A stretch of 61,228 nucleotides of DNA, taken from NCBI GenBank assembly GCA_016508695.1, contig VNKQ01000023.1:1-61228 (forward strand). The letters are read 5' to 3'. The stretch comes from Hyphodiscus hymeniophilus. Lineage: Eukaryota > Ascomycota > Leotiomycetes > Helotiales > Hyphodiscaceae. Positions 42,801 to 56,174 of this stretch are shown in pieces (position 1 is the first letter of the stretch; every line of letters begins with the position of its first letter). Position numbers and translations under genes: made by a program. Below the pieces are notes generated by a model. It was given only the letters and a program-made list of their open reading frames with translations. It was not told the origin of the DNA and ran no database searches.

Positions 42801-43312
42801 GTACGCTCTTACTTATTGTTTAAAATATACTTGAGCTGCTTATAAAACTACTATTTCAAATTCTTTCCTTCACAGTACTATACGCTATCGCTTATATATT
42901 ATATTTAGCCTTAGAGGAAGGTTCCCCTTTATATTCAAACAAATTTAATCCGTTTTACTTATTATATATATATTATATACTAGGCTTTTCTACTTTCATT
43001 CACACTAATAATAGAATCTCGTTTGATTTTTTTTCCTAAAGTTACTAAGATATTTCAATTCACTTCGTTTATTATTAAATTTATCTAAGAGTATATGTGG
43101 AGCAACTGACACTGCCGCCACAAGTTAACCTACAGTCTCTTTAATATATAGCCAGCCATCCCTAATAGTTTCTTTATATACTTCCTTAAACTATAAATAG
43201 TTTAAAAATATTATATTAATATCGACAACATTACTAATGTGTCTTATGTATAAGTGGGCTATAAGCGTTTATATCAGGTTACTCTTCGACTATATGAGTA
43301 ACCTATTATACA
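39885..43312 (-). rRNA. rnl: Large subunit mitochondrial rRNA
   Basis: Universally conserved LSU segments are readable on the minus strand: the peptidyl-transferase and sarcin-ricin region near 40280-40560 and domain II/III segments around 41280-41780 and 42560-42700. The gene lies between trnP (5' side) and trnT (3' side), as in Pezizomycotina. Both ends are estimated from the flanking tRNAs. I see no group I intron. A GC-cluster insertion occupies a variable region at about 40715-40825, with smaller ones near 41880 and 42478. This is the only uninterrupted copy in the window; it spans the point where the circular unit repeats. Confidence 0.9.
40715..40825. repeat. GC-cluster insertion inside rnl
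   Basis: Words CTTCATGCTTCATGCTTCGC, GAAGTATGCATGAAG and GTAAGGCATGAAGCAAG form nested hairpins within a variable part of the large rRNA. Same family as the intergenic clusters, which shows that the element can move into an rRNA gene at a tolerated site. Confidence 0.75.
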
Positions 43313-43321
43313 TTTATTTTT

Positions 43322-43396
43322 TCAGATTGTTTGGATTTGAACCAAAAAAAGCTTCGTCCCAAACGAAGTGTCGTGACCTGATTTGACTACAATCTG
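43322..43396 (-). tRNA. trnP: tRNA-Pro (UGG), second-lap copy
   Basis: Duplicate of 10234-10308; this copy precedes the intact rnl. Confidence 0.92.
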
Positions 43397-43437
43397 TTTT
43401 ATTGTCTAAAATTTAAAACTAAGTTTATTATACTACT

Positions 43438-43525
43438 CAGAAGATATCCGATTCGAACGGATGAAGTATTGCTACTTAGTGAATTTCAAGTTCACCGCCT
43501 TAAACCTGACTCGAGCCAATCTCCT
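43438..43525 (-). tRNA. trnS: tRNA-Ser (UGA), second-lap copy
   Basis: Duplicate of 10350-10437. Confidence 0.9.
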
Positions 43526-43540
43526 TTAATTTATACTACA

Positions 43541-43614
43541 TGATTCGTTAAGGACTCGAACCTTAAGTAGCACCCTTATCAAGGGTGTGCTTTACCAAAT
43601 TAAGCTAACGAACC
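43541..43614 (-). tRNA. trnI: tRNA-Ile (GAU), second-lap copy
   Basis: Duplicate of 10453-10526. Confidence 0.92.
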
Positions 43615-43641
43615 TTAATTGTTTCGTTCGTTACGAAAAAA

Positions 43642-43713
43642 CAAGAGCAATCAGACTTGAACTGATAATGAGAAATTTGAAGTTTCCGATTTTGCCAATT
43701 AAACTATGCTCTT
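43642..43713 (-). tRNA. trnW: tRNA-Trp (UCA), second-lap copy
   Basis: Duplicate of 10554-10625. Confidence 0.92.
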
Positions 43714-43807
43714 TTTTTATGATCCCTTACTTCTTGCATACTACTTTGCTTTACCAAGTAAGGCATAAGCATGAAGCAAAGTAGTATAGGGAAACAAAAC
43801 TATGTCC

Positions 43808-43888
43808 CGGAAAATGAGGGAGTCGAACCCACAGGTTAATAATAACAACGTTTAGCAAACGTCTTACCTTACCAATGGAAAATTTTCC
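43808..43888 (-). tRNA. trnS: tRNA-Ser (GCU), second-lap copy
   Basis: Duplicate of 10719-10799. Confidence 0.88.
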
Positions 43889-43957
43889 TAATTAATATTT
43901 TAATTATCTTGCTTATGCCTTACTTCTTGCGAAGCATGCCGCACCTAATTAAATATA

Positions 43958-44030
43958 CGAGCTATGCGGGATTCGAACCCACATAATCTTTCGTGACAAG
44001 AAAGTCCCTTACCAATTAGGATAATAACCC
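43958..44030 (-). tRNA. trnD: tRNA-Asp (GUC), second-lap copy
   Basis: Duplicate of 10869-10941. Confidence 0.9.
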
Positions 44031-44041
44031 TTAATATATTA

Positions 44042-44112
44042 TACGGCTAGTCGGACTTGAACCGACATCATCTGTGTGGAAGACAGTAGACCTACCATTG
44101 ATCGATAGCCGT
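44042..44112 (-). tRNA. trnG: tRNA-Gly (UCC), second-lap copy
   Basis: Duplicate of 10953-11023. Confidence 0.9.
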
Positions 44113-44124
44113 TTATGATTATAA

Positions 44125-44196
44125 TAAGACCTATGAGATTCGAACTCATATAACAAAGATTAAAAGTCTCGTATTTTACCATTAAACTAAAGTCTC
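44125..44196 (-). tRNA. trnK: tRNA-Lys (UUU), second-lap copy
   Basis: Duplicate of 11036-11107. Confidence 0.88.
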
Positions 44197-44336
44197 TTAT
44201 AAATAATAATACTGCATATAAAATAAGCAATAGTTATTAAAAATAAAATAATGTAATACCAATAAACATAAAAATAATACCCTAGGCATTCTTATAAGTA
44301 TTATATCTATTGATCGTGAAATTTATATAAAAGTAA

Positions 44337-44678
44337 TTAATCCATGTCATCTAAAAAACTAGGCATTTCAATAGGTAAATCTAAATCTGTGCTATCATCC
44401 GTTTTTCTTTTTTTAGAATCATCCTCTAGTGGTGTGTTTGAACCTTCAGAGGGATTATTTTTAGATAAGGTAGCAATTTCTTCTTCTAAATAACCAGACA
44501 CTTCTTCTAAACCTCCCCTCAAAGTATTACCACTATCTTCGTCGAAGTACGAATCATATTCCTTTTTAATATCTTCGAGTTCTTTAAAATCTTTATGAGG
44601 AACAGGTAGACCTGATTCTACTCTTTCTATAATACCTCTATCAATCAAATCCTTAATTTTAGATTTAGTATTAGTCAT
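44337..44678 (-). CDS. orf113, second-lap copy
   Basis: Duplicate of 11248-11589. Confidence 0.55.
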   Translation of the reverse strand: MTNTKSKIKDLIDRGIIERVESGLPVPHKDFKELEDIKKEYDSYFDEDSGNTLRGGLEEVSGYLEEEIATLSKNNPSEGSNTPLEDDSKKRKTDDSTDLDLPIEMPSFLDDMD

Positions 44679-44782
44679 ATCCTCTAATTCTTCGTTTGTC
44701 TCTCGATTTTCTTCCTCTCTACTGACATTCTCTTCATTGCTAACATCTTCTCGACTTCTTTTGATATATACAACTAAAGGTA

Positions 44783-45592
44783 TTAAGATCCCCAGTAGTA
44801 AATAGAAATGAAAAGAAATAATCAGACAACATCTACAAAATGTCAGTAGAGAATACTTGATTCCAAACCCAGGTGGTGATTGTCAGTTAGATGATAGGCA
44901 AGCATACGTCACAAACCCACAGCGATAAAAGCAGTCCCTATCATAACATGTAATCCATGAAAACCAGTACCGAAATAAAAACATGATCCAAAAGCTCCAT
45001 CACTAATAGTAAATGAAGACACAGTATATTCTACACCTTGAAAAGCAGTAAAAACAAGAGCTAGAATTACTGTAGCTACTAAACCATAAAGAGCTCCGCT
45101 TCTATTACCTTGTATTAAAGAATGATGAGCGTAAGTTACAGTTACTCCTGAAGATAATAAAATTACTGTGTTAAGTAAAGGTAATTCAAAAGGATTAATG
45201 GCTTCTATACCCATTGGAGGTCATTGAGCTCCTAATTCTACTGTAGGAGATAATGCACTATGAAAAAATGCTCAAAAAATAGCCAAAAAGAATAGTGCCT
45301 CTGATACTATAAACAAAGCAACACCCATATTAAGTCCTCTTTGTACGGCTAATGTATGGTTCCCTAAATAAGTACCCTCTGATATAACATCACGTCATCA
45401 AAATGACATTGAACAAATAACTGATATAAAAGCTAATCTTAAAAAATAATCTGAATTACTAAAATTATGCATTGTTAATACTCCACTGGTTGTTAATGTT
45501 AATAAAGCGATACAAGTAAATATGGGTCAAGGGGATGGCGAAACCAAATGAAAAGGATGAGCTTGAAAATTACTACGAGTCAAATTTGTCAT
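44783..45592 (-). CDS. cox3: cox3, second-lap copy, intact reading frame
   Basis: 269 residues with the normal YYWGS end and TAA at 44783-44785. The preferred version of the gene in this orientation. Confidence 0.96.
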
Positions 45593-45866
45593 TTATTTAA
45601 TGTATAGTAAGTTAAATTTTATAATAATAATTTATTATATCATATTAATAATACATATTAAAATATAAAATATTTATTATTTTTGCATACCATAGGTATA
45701 TATTTTTTTTTTCTGCTCCATGCATACTTCTTGCATGCTACGTACAGCATGTGCAGGAAAATATAGAATAATATTAATGTTAGTTTGTTTATTGGTAAGA
45801 ATATTATTTAATATTATTTAAGTATAACGTATAGTTGAATTAAATATCTAATCTATCGTAGAATAC

Positions 45867-45938
45867 TAAAGAATAGGTGACTTGAACACCTAACCTACCG
45901 TGTGTAAAACGGTTGCTCTACCATTGAGCTAATTCTTT
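45867..45938 (-). tRNA. trnV: tRNA-Val (UAC), second-lap copy
   Basis: Duplicate of 12777-12848. Confidence 0.9.
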
Positions 45939-46045
45939 TAAAGTAATAAAAAATAATATTAATAAACTTATTATCTTGCTCTAAGTAAAACATACTCAGT
46001 AGAGCAATAAGTAAGAGAAAACATCTCTATCTTATGTTAATAAGT

Positions 46046-46717
46046 TTAATTTTTTTGTTTAATTGTTATTACAATAGCACCAACCATGGCTAATAATAAT
46101 ATAATAGAAGTTATTATTAATCATATACTATAACTTGTATACATAATATTACCTATACTAGTAATATGACTAGTTTCTGATAAATTACCATCTCATATTT
46201 TACTACTAACAAAAGATATTTCACCATTATCTGAATCTATTACTGATCTAAATAATTTATTTAAGTAATCACTATAATTATTATACCATATATCATTCAA
46301 TGTATTATTTAAATCAATAGTGTAACTATTAAAAGCTGCAATACTATAAGGTAATACTTGGTATACAGGATAATTAAAAGAAATAGTGATAATAACGGCT
46401 AAAGGTATACTATTACTAGTATTGCTCAATAACTCACTTATTCTAACATTTATTAGCATTAAAATAAAAAGAAATAAAATAGAAACTGCTCCTACATATA
46501 CCAATAAATATGATAAACCAATAAAGTTTAAACCCAATATTATAAGATAACTAGATATACTTAAAAATAAACCAATTAAAAATAATACAGATACAACAGG
46601 ATTTTTACTAATAATTACTAATATTCCACACAAAATAGCAACTAAGGATATGATATCTAAAATTTCTACTCTATACCCATTAGTATAAGTTTCATTTATA
46701 AGTAATATACTATTCAT
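46046..46717 (-). CDS. nad6: nad6, second-lap copy
   Basis: Duplicate of 12956-13627. Confidence 0.95.
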
Positions 46718-46992
46718 ATAAAAATTTTTTTTGTTATACCTCCTTATTATTAAATAAAATAAATAAAAAAAAATAATTTTTTTATCTTGCTACGCGTGCG
46801 TAGCAAGAAGAACAATTCTGTATTTAATTCGGCTTTAACTACTATAAAGTATGTTAAAGTGTCGATTACAAAAATAATATATTATTACCTTATTATTTAT
46901 TAAGTAAACAATATATAAATAACTACTAAATAAAATTATAAAAATTAAATAAAATTATTAGAGGATGTAGTAGTTAAAATTAAAAGTTTATT

Positions 46993-47063
46993 AAACGTGT
47001 ACAGGACTTGAACCTATATCATAGCGGCCGTAACACTTTGTTCTACCATTAAACTAACACGCC
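46993..47063 (-). tRNA. trnR: tRNA-Arg (ACG), second-lap copy
   Basis: Duplicate of 13903-13973. Confidence 0.87.
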
Positions 47064-47078
47064 TTAAACTTTTTTTAT

Positions 47079-47153
47079 CTAGCCCTTAAAATGAATCGAA
47101 CATTTATAAGAATATTAACAGTATCCGGCTCTACCATTGAGCTATAAAGGCTA
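47079..47153 (-). tRNA. trnN: tRNA-Asn (GUU), second-lap copy
   Basis: Duplicate of 13989-14063. Confidence 0.88.
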
Positions 47154-47251
47154 ACTGTATAATAAAACACATATAAAAATTTTATTTTACACTATTATAC
47201 ATATTTTATTTGTGTTCAGGTTTACCATAGGGCTTCCTTCAAATAGTTCTT

Positions 47252-47653
47252 CTAAAAAAATGATTCCTCACCTTCATCAATAGGACGGTTTCATTGTAAA
47301 GCATTATCTTGTTGTTGTTGTCATCAAGCCTCATTATTAGCTTGATCACTAGACATTTCCATTTGTGTGTAATGTTCAGGAAAAAAAAGGGTATTTTCTA
47401 GCCCAAGCTTTTTTTTTCAAAAAGCCGCGACATCTCTTTTTCAATTGTTATACTCTTCTGTACCATCTAAAGGTTGTTCACCTATTTTACCTAACTTAGG
47501 TAGAGGAACAATAGCTTTATCATCAGGCAATATGTCAGATATAAATAACAGTTATTTAGGTTTATGCGTAAGTTCATCATTATTTGTACCAGCTCTTAAA
47601 GGCTCTGGTTTACTTCAATTCCCTGAGGATGCTTTGGATAGAATAGGAGAATT
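47252..47653 (-). pseudogene. ORF relic, second-lap copy
   Basis: Duplicate of 14162-14563. Confidence 0.4.
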
Positions 47654-47807
47654 CTATAAGCTATTATATACAACTATACCCTTAACATTGTAAATAGCAT
47701 GTATAAATTTTTCATTCTTTTTTTTTCTAAGTGTCAAAGTTATATTGCTTTTTTAGTAATATATAATAAATTACTTGATAGTTTAATTTAACTTAAATGG
47801 CTTAAAA

Positions 47808-47892
47808 TAGGAAACAAGAGATTTGAACTCTTAAAAGCACATTGCTACTGAGTTTACAGCTCAACCCATTTTACCAATAATGGAAGTTTCCT
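47808..47892 (-). tRNA. trnY: tRNA-Tyr (GUA), second-lap copy
   Basis: Duplicate of 14718-14802. Confidence 0.9.
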
Positions 47893-47934
47893 TTATATAT
47901 TTATATAAATAAATATATGTGTATTGTTTACATT

Positions 47935-49619
47935 AATCAATCCCGTGCAATTTCCACTACACGAACCATATTTCGACTTAACACCAATCAAAGTCACGCA
48001 TACGAAAATTTACCATTAATATATTTATAACTAATTATATAAATAGACACAAATAATAAACCAAACTTATTGCACATACTTCTTTCAGCGCCTGACGAGT
48101 AGTTAGTACCCATCTGAGGTAAAATTCACCGTGACGTGGTGATTCACGATTACTAGTAATTCCTTATTCATGTAGTCGAGTTTCAGACTACAATCCATGT
48201 TATATCCTACTTTAATTAGATTAGCTCAAATTCACATTTTCGCATCATTTTGTATAGGCATATGCAGCACGTCTATCGCCCACAATATTAAGGCCATGAT
48301 GACTTGTCTTGGTCCCTATTGTCATATCCCATATAAAGGTGAACTGCTTTATTTATCTGCAAGTATTTTAAAAATTCAGGCTAAAGATACAAATAAAGCA
48401 AGGGCTTCCGTTAATTTAAAGGAATTAACCAATATCTCACGACATTAACTGAAGACAGCCGTGCAACGCTTGTATTATCATATAAGATAATATTCAAATT
48501 GTGGTAAGGTTTTTCGCGTAACGACGAATTAAATAACATACTTCACTACTGGTTTCAGATACGGTCTAATGATTTCAGTTCCTGTGTTGCCACATTACTC
48601 TTGAGGTGAAATGCTTACACTTTCATTTATAGACTAAAATTGGATTCTAATCTATGGCATTCATAATTTTCTGCTAGGACTACTAGGGTATCTAATCCTG
48701 TTCGCTACCCAAGCCTTCGTCCCTCAACGTCAGTTATTAGATAAAAGGTTGCTTTCGCCGTTACCAGTCGTTAAGGTATCAAAGAATTTCAACTCTACTC
48801 CTTAAATACTCACCTTCTCATATATAACTCTAGTAAAACTGTATCCAGTTTTGGACTAATTTTACCGTCTAGGTACCCTTTAAACCTACTAAAGATGAAT
48901 AACACTAGTCTTCTACGTATTACCGCGACTGCTGGCACGTAATTTGGTCAAGACATATAGATAGTAATTGTCATAATCAATGTACTATCTAGAACTTTAT
49001 TCGATAAAATCGATATATATTTGTCCATCTGGATAAATCCAGTTAATTTTTTATATTATATAATGCAAATGCCTTACATAATACATTAAACAATAAATTA
49101 ACTAATTAATATTAAATAATTTCCTTTCAAAGTTTAATCCTTAATTAAAAATTTTTTAAATTAATTAGTTAAACCAAATATATTAGCCTAAGCTATACAT
49201 TCCCCCAAGTTGCTGGTTCAGCCGTTAGGCCATTGACCAATATTCCCCACTGCTGTACTATACGTATTGGGGTTTTTTCAGACCCAATGTGATCGATCGA
49301 CCTCTCAGCCTCGACTACGGAATTTTTGGCTAGTTAAGCCATTACTTTAACTACTACCTATCCGAAATATTTATTGTCCTCTTAAAGCGGAATTATTATT
49401 TCCTTTTATATAAGGTATTTATTAACCTTACTCTAAGGCAGCCAAAATATTATATACTCACCTGTACACCACTTCTAATAAAATAAAGTTTCTAATACGG
49501 ATGGCATACTTATTGCATGCATACGCAATATACTTTTTTATTAAATTAGACGTACGATTAGCATGTGTCAAGCACTTGAACAGCGTTCATTCAGAGCCAT
49601 CATCAAACTCAATTAATTA
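47935..49619 (-). rRNA. rns: rns, second-lap copy
   Basis: Duplicate of 14845-16529. Confidence 0.94.
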
Positions 49620-49723
49620 ACAATGGTATAGATAATACTAAAATTAGTATTATTTATACCATTACTAATATATATTACAACTTATATATTAAATTAAATT
49701 ATCTTTTTTAGTTTTATTTTTTA

Positions 49724-49965
49724 TACTTGGATAAATTTAAGCCGGGTCCTGTTATAGTTATTAGTCTATATTAAGGCTTAACAATAGGCGTGTATTTTCA
49801 TAAATTATCCTTTACTGTATAATAACTATTATACATATAACTATAGCATATACCATAGTAAAATAATTAATATTTTCTCTTAAATACCTTTAATTCTTAC
49901 TTTACATTCTTTATACAAATGTTAAAATTCAGCAAGCACCGGACTTTCCTATACTATAAATTAAT
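49724..49965 (-). ncRNA. rnpB: rnpB, second-lap copy
   Basis: Duplicate of 16634-16875. Confidence 0.86.
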
Positions 49966-50071
49966 ATAGTACATATACTATTAATATCACAACTATATTT
50001 AATATAACTTAGAATTTTTTTTTTTCTAAATACATAGTATAAATATATCATATTTAATTATAACCCACTCT

Positions 50072-51110
50072 AAACATATAACACGAAGATTCACCTAAAT
50101 TCAAGACAGTCATATAAATGCCGTGTTTACTTAAAAATATACACAAGTGAATGAAATAGGAAGAACTAACCAGAGGGTTCCTTATAACCGGTTATAGTGT
50201 GACACACATCGAGAGTAACCTGTTATACTGTGACACACATCGAGAGTAACCTGTTTTATTGTGACACACATCGAGAGTAACCTGTTTTATTGTGACACAC
50301 ACGTCGGAAATAACCGGTTATAGTGACACATATAGAGAAGGAATCGACCTTATTGTTATACTGTGACACACATGTCGGGAGGAAGTAACCGACCGTTGTT
50401 ATATTGTGACACACATGTCGGGAAGTAACCGACCGTTGTTATATTGTGACACACATCGAGAAGGGCGGTTCCTTCTATACTGTTATATGGTGACACACAC
50501 CAAGAAGGGCGGCTCCTTCTATACTGCTATATTGTGACATACACATCGAGAAGGGAGTTCCTTATAGCACCTGTAGCAGGACACATATAGGAATGGGGAA
50601 TACCCTGAAGTTTCGACAGACAACTAATGGGGAAGCCTCGACCGACAACTAGACACATATAGCGATATGGAGTACCCTGAAGGAAGTATTGGTGACAACT
50701 AGAGAAGGAAGTTTTGACCAACAACTAGAGAAGGAAGAAAATAGAAGGAAGTTGTGATCAACAACTAGAGAAGGAAGAAAAGAGAAGGAAGTCTGGGTCG
50801 ACAACTAGAGAAGGAAAAGAAGGGCTCCTCATAGCAGTGTATAAGAGATGGATGAATGAGAGGGATTTGGTATGCAGAAGTGTATGAGAGATGGATGATA
50901 GACACAGTGTAGATCGGTAGGGGAAGACGCAGTGTAGATCGGTAGGAGAAGTACCCTAAATCAATCGTAAGGATCCACACTTCGGTAAAGCACGAGGCAT
51001 GGATCGTACCGTCCTGCGGACGGAACGATCCATAACGATATACATAAATTGGTAGAGTACCTAGACCGAGACAACCTATCAGAAAATTGACTAAATCGGA
51101 TGATAAAGCC
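50072..51110 (-). repeat. Minisatellite region, second-lap copy
   Basis: Duplicate of 16981-18019, with no repeat-number change seen between the copies. Confidence 0.85.
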
Positions 51111-51340
51111 ATATATATACCCGATGAATTAATAAGAATTTGGAGAAACTAATAAAGTCAAGTACACAATTAAAATAACATAAGCTCTCTCCATACTGTA
51201 TCTGTTTATTGTGTATTTTGCTTAATATAACACATAAAAATATATTTCCCTTGTTTAAAAGGAACTATATTGTATAAATAACATTTATATAGGCTTACTA
51301 TGTCTAGTAATAAAAAATATTCTTACAAATATTTTTCATA

Positions 51341-52120
51341 TTAGTGTAAATCTAAAGCATCTTTAATATAACTACTAGTTAAAACTACAAATACTTGAGC
51401 TTGTATAAAAGCAATACCTAATTCTAAACCAGAGAATGCTATTATAAAAGCTAAAGGTACTAAACCTAAAAAGAAAAATATAAATCCAGATGTCATAATA
51501 TTGTAAGTGAAACCTGCTAGGATATTTAATAACATATGACCACTTAATATATTGGCCCCTAGTCTTAGACCTAACGATACATTTCTAGATAAATAAGAAA
51601 TAAATTCAATTAAGACTAACAAAGGTAATAGAGCTAAAGGACAACCGGCGGGTACTAATAAAGAAAAGAATTCTAAACCATGTTTTTGGAACCCTAATAT
51701 AGTAGCACCTAAAACTATAGTAAAACTTAAACCAAATGTAAATATGAAGTGACTAGTTGACGCAAAACTATATGGTATCATACCTATTAAGTTATTAATT
51801 AAAATAAAAATAAATAAAGTATAGATAAATGGGAAATATATTTGCCCTTTTCCCGCATTTATTTGGTTTGTTACTATACTATGTATAGTAGCATATAATG
51901 ATTCTTGGCTTATAGATCAATTATTACTTACTAATTTGTTAAAATTAGTAGCTAATACATTTAAAGACAACACTAAAAAAGTAGCTATAGTTAAATATAA
52001 TCCTATGTTTGTTAATGATAAATGTAAATTTCCTAGTATAGGGGCATTTAAACTTAATAAATCTCTTATTTCAAATTGATCTAATGGACTTGGAATATCT
52101 GTATATGTAAAGTTAGACAT
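51341..52120 (-). CDS. atp6: atp6, second-lap copy
   Basis: Duplicate of 18250-19029, intact. Confidence 0.96.
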
Positions 52121-52304
52121 TGTCTTATTTATTTTTTTTTTGTTTTTATTAAAAAGATATTAAGAAAGAGAACAAGGAAAGCATATAATCGTAAATATTT
52201 ATATATATTGCTACGCACGCGTAGCAATAAGTAAAAAAAAAACAATATATATATATATAGCGTTATTAACTAAACAACTTTAATTGTAAACTAATATACA
52301 TGAT

Positions 52305-52451
52305 TTATAATTTACTTATAAATATACGTGATGTAAATAAACGAACAAATCTTGGTAATATATATTTTGAAAAAACATATATCATTACTACAAGTAATAT
52401 AAATGCAAATGTAACTTGATTTATAAAATAAAAGGGTACTAATTGTGGCAT
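52305..52451 (-). CDS. atp8: atp8, second-lap copy
   Basis: Duplicate of 19214-19360, intact, 48 residues. Confidence 0.95.
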   Translation of the reverse strand: MPQLVPFYFINQVTFAFILLVVMIYVFSKYILPRFVRLFTSRIFISKL

Positions 52452-52580
52452 TATTTATTTTTTTGAAAAACTTTAATGTTTAAGTAAATTACTTAATCGT
52501 TCATACATTGTTATTTTTTTTTTAATATAAATTATATAGGGTTAATTATAGCATACTAACATTTAAAATTTAATATAAAA

Positions 52581-52650
52581 AAGGATAAGAAGGAATTGAA
52601 CCCCTTAAAGATTTGCAATCCAAATGTAGAACCATCTACAAACGTATCCT
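52581..52650 (-). tRNA. trnC: GCA tRNA between cox2 and atp8, second-lap copy
   Basis: Duplicate of 19490-19559. Confidence 0.65.
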
Positions 52651-52708
52651 ATAATTAATTAAAAAAATATAATTATATAACTAAGCTATATATTATTATA
52701 TTTATATA

Positions 52709-53464
52709 TTATTGATCTTCTAATCAAGATAAAAATTTTTCAATAGATACAGCTTCAATAACTATAGGCATAGAACTATGTAAAATACCACATATTTCTG
52801 AACACTGTCCATAAAATGTACCTTCTCTATTAATAAGAACAGATACTTGATTTAATCTACCAGGATATGCATCACACTTAATACCTAAAGCAGGACAAGC
52901 GAAAGAATGTATAACATCAGCTGCTGTAACAATAAATCTAACGTGTGTTAATTCCGGAAGTATAACTCTATTATCAACCTCTAACATTCTTAACGCCCCC
53001 TCCTCTAAATCGGATTCTGGTACTATATAAGAATCAAATTCTATAAATTCTTCATCTGCATTTAAGAAATCAGGATATTGGTAACTTCAATATCATTGGT
53101 GACCTTCAGCTAATACAGACATAGCGGGATCACTAACTTCATCCATTAAATATAATAATTTAAAGGATGGAAAGGCGATTAATATTAATATTAAAGCCGG
53201 AGTAATTGTCCATATTAATTCTATTAATGTACCGTGATTTAAATATTTATGAGATATAGGTGATTTAATGTTAATATAATTTCTAACTATAGATATCATT
53301 ATTCAACCTACACCAAATAATATTATAACTAAGTAGAACATAATATTATCATGCAATTCAACTAATCCTTCCATTTGTGGTGTTGCACTATCTTGGAAAT
53401 AAAGACCTCAAGGTCTAGGAGTATCACAATTATTAAAGAGACTTAAATTCAGTAAATTAAACAT
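52709..53464 (-). CDS. cox2: cox2, second-lap copy
   Basis: Duplicate of 19618-20373, intact. Confidence 0.96.
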
Positions 53465-53762
53465 AATTTTTTTTTTATTTTTTTTCTATTAAAAGGGTTT
53501 TATTACTATAGCTTAATGTTTAAGTATAATAAACCTTTACTTTTTTTAATAGAAACCTTTAAACAGTTTATGCTATACTATATATTTTATTACAGTATAT
53601 TTATTAGGTGACTAAAAAATAAGGCCTTACTTTAAAGCAAAGCAAGAGAATTAGGGATTTATAATGGATTTTGGTAGGGAGCAATATATAAATTAATTAA
53701 TATTTTAAATTCCCTACGTAGTAAGATCTTACTTATATGCTTTCTTGCATACAAGTAAGGCA

Positions 53763-54182
53763 TTAGCATACATAGAAAAAAGACAAATTACTTATAATAT
53801 TTGTATTATTATTGTTTAAGGTAAACATTTGTCTACTATCAATTTTTAATGCATTTTTACCTAATTCAAAAGCAAACCCCAGTGTTAAAGCTAAAAAGAA
53901 TATAAGCATTATAACTAAACCATATATACCATTTGTATACGCACTAACCACATAGGGATAAACTAAAAGAATTTCTAAGTCAAAAAGTAAAAATAAAAGT
54001 GCAAATATAAAAAAAGAAATACTAAATTGTGTTCTATTTTGACCTAAGAAAGAATGAAAACCACATTCAAATGCACTATCTTTTTCTTGGTAAGGATTGT
54101 GTGGAGCAAATATTAAATTAACAGCTAATAAAATAATAGCTAATATTGGTATAAAAACAAAAAAAAAAGTAGTACTAGTCAT
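53763..54182 (-). CDS. nad3: nad3, second-lap copy
   Basis: Duplicate of 20672-21091, intact. Confidence 0.95.
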   Translation of the reverse strand: MTSTTFFFVFIPILAIILLAVNLIFAPHNPYQEKDSAFECGFHSFLGQNRTQFSISFFIFALLFLLFDLEILLVYPYVVSAYTNGIYGLVIMLIFFLALTLGFAFELGKNALKIDSRQMFTLNNNNTNIISNLSFFYVC

Positions 54183-54185
54183 TTT

Positions 54186-55880
54186 TTAAGGGTTAAATAA
54201 TATTAAAGCTAATATATTAGCCATACTTAATCATTCTTGGGGTATAAATATAAATAATACTATTATTAAAGTTAATAAAGATATTGTAATAGTTAAAGAA
54301 CTAGATAAAGTAATATTATTTAATTTAAATATTAACTTTTTAAATAAAATATTTTCTTTAGTAATGTTACCGTGAAAATCTATATCTTTAAACGCACTAT
54401 TTACTTTGTATATTGGTTCGTAAAAGAAAACTTCTTTTACAATATTTAAATAATAAACGGCACTAATTACACTAGTCAATATTGCAATTAAAGTAAGAAA
54501 AACATAACCACTATCTAAAGCAGCACTTAAAACCATTTGTTTAGCAAAAAATCCTATAAGAGGTGGTATACCTACAAAAGAAAATATTGTTATAGCTAAA
54601 CTTAATGCTAAAAAAGGATTTATGTAAAAATATCCCTTCAATTGGCTAATTAATTGTATAGGTGAATTCTTTTTATCTAGTAATTGTTTATATTCTTCAC
54701 TTTTATTTACAAAATAATAAAGAGAATAACCAATACTTATTAATATAATAAAAGCATTTAAATTACTGATAGAATATTGCATTAAATAGAATATAAATGC
54801 TTGAATAGACTCTATACTATTAATACTTAGAGCTAATAATATAAAACCTACGTGTGAAATAGTACTATACGCAAACAATCTTTTTATTCTAAATTGAGTT
54901 AAACCAAGTACTGTACCTATTATTAATGAAAGTAATGAACTAACTAATAAACTTGATGTTCAACTAAATTGAAAGGCAAATAAAGAATTGCTTGTATAAT
55001 GTACCAATTCTAAGAAAAATACAAATATTGAAATTTTTGCTACTATAGCTACAAACGTTGTTACAATTGTAGGAATAGCATCATAAACATCTGGAGATCA
55101 GAAGTGGAAAGGAGCGGCACTAACTTTAAATAAAAAACCTACGCTTAATATAAGTAAGGAGAAATTTATATAATGTGATTTATATCAATATAATATAGTG
55201 TTATCCGCAGGTATACCACCAATATCACTTAAACTTGTTATAACATATACACCATCCAAGTTAGTAGTACCTGAATTAGCATATAATAAACTTGTACCTA
55301 AAAGTATAAAACAAGAACTTAAACCTCCTAATAAAAAATACGTTAAACCACCACTAGTAGCTAATTCTGAATTACGATATAATGTACTAAGTAAATATAA
55401 CCCATAACTTTGTAGTTCTATCGATAAAAAAATAGAAACCAAATCACTAGTTGATACTAAAAATACAGCACCAGTTATGATAAATAATAAAATTAATGGG
55501 TATTCGATTATTTTAAATTGTTCTCCCATTTTATCTACTATTTTTGTTCTATAATAAAGGAAATTATATAAAAATAATTTTCTTATTGAAGAATAATCAG
55601 CTACTCAAACTTTTCTAGGATAAAAACTAGTTAGTTGTAATATAACTGCGCTAATTAAAAAGATAAAAATTTGAAATATTTGTGTCGTACTAGTAGTATG
55701 GAATAAACCACCATATAGACCAATACCCCTGTCCAGATACGAAATATACAAGCTAGCAATAGCAACTGAAGAAGAATAAAGTAAAACTATTATAGCTACT
55801 CTACTAAAAAGTATAGATTTGTCTCGTCTTAAAGTGACGGCATTAGATAATAATAAAAATAATATAGAAAAAATAATCAT
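54186..55880 (-). CDS. nad2: nad2, second-lap copy
   Basis: Duplicate of 21095-22789, intact. Confidence 0.94.
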
Positions 55881-55881
55881 G

Positions 55882-56026
55882 TAAAGAATAAAAGATTCGA
55901 ACTTTTATATTATTTATTATGAAGGATTTGCTTTAGTATGCCTTACTTCTTGCTTCGCATGAAAGCAAAGTAGTAAAGCATGAGAGCAATATAATAAAAA
56001 TTGCTTTACCATTAAGCTAATCCTTT
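55882..56026 (-). pseudogene. Interrupted tRNA-like sequence, second-lap copy
   Basis: Duplicate of 22791-22935. Confidence 0.5.
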
Positions 56027-56174
56027 TGGATTATAAGGAATATTAATCAATTAAAATTATAAATTATCCATTTAACCGTTGTCTAAAATGATAAGGTACA
56101 TGGATAATAAAAGTGTAATCTTGCTCTAGAAGTATGCAAGGCTTGCTACGCACGCGTAGCAAGAAATATGTATA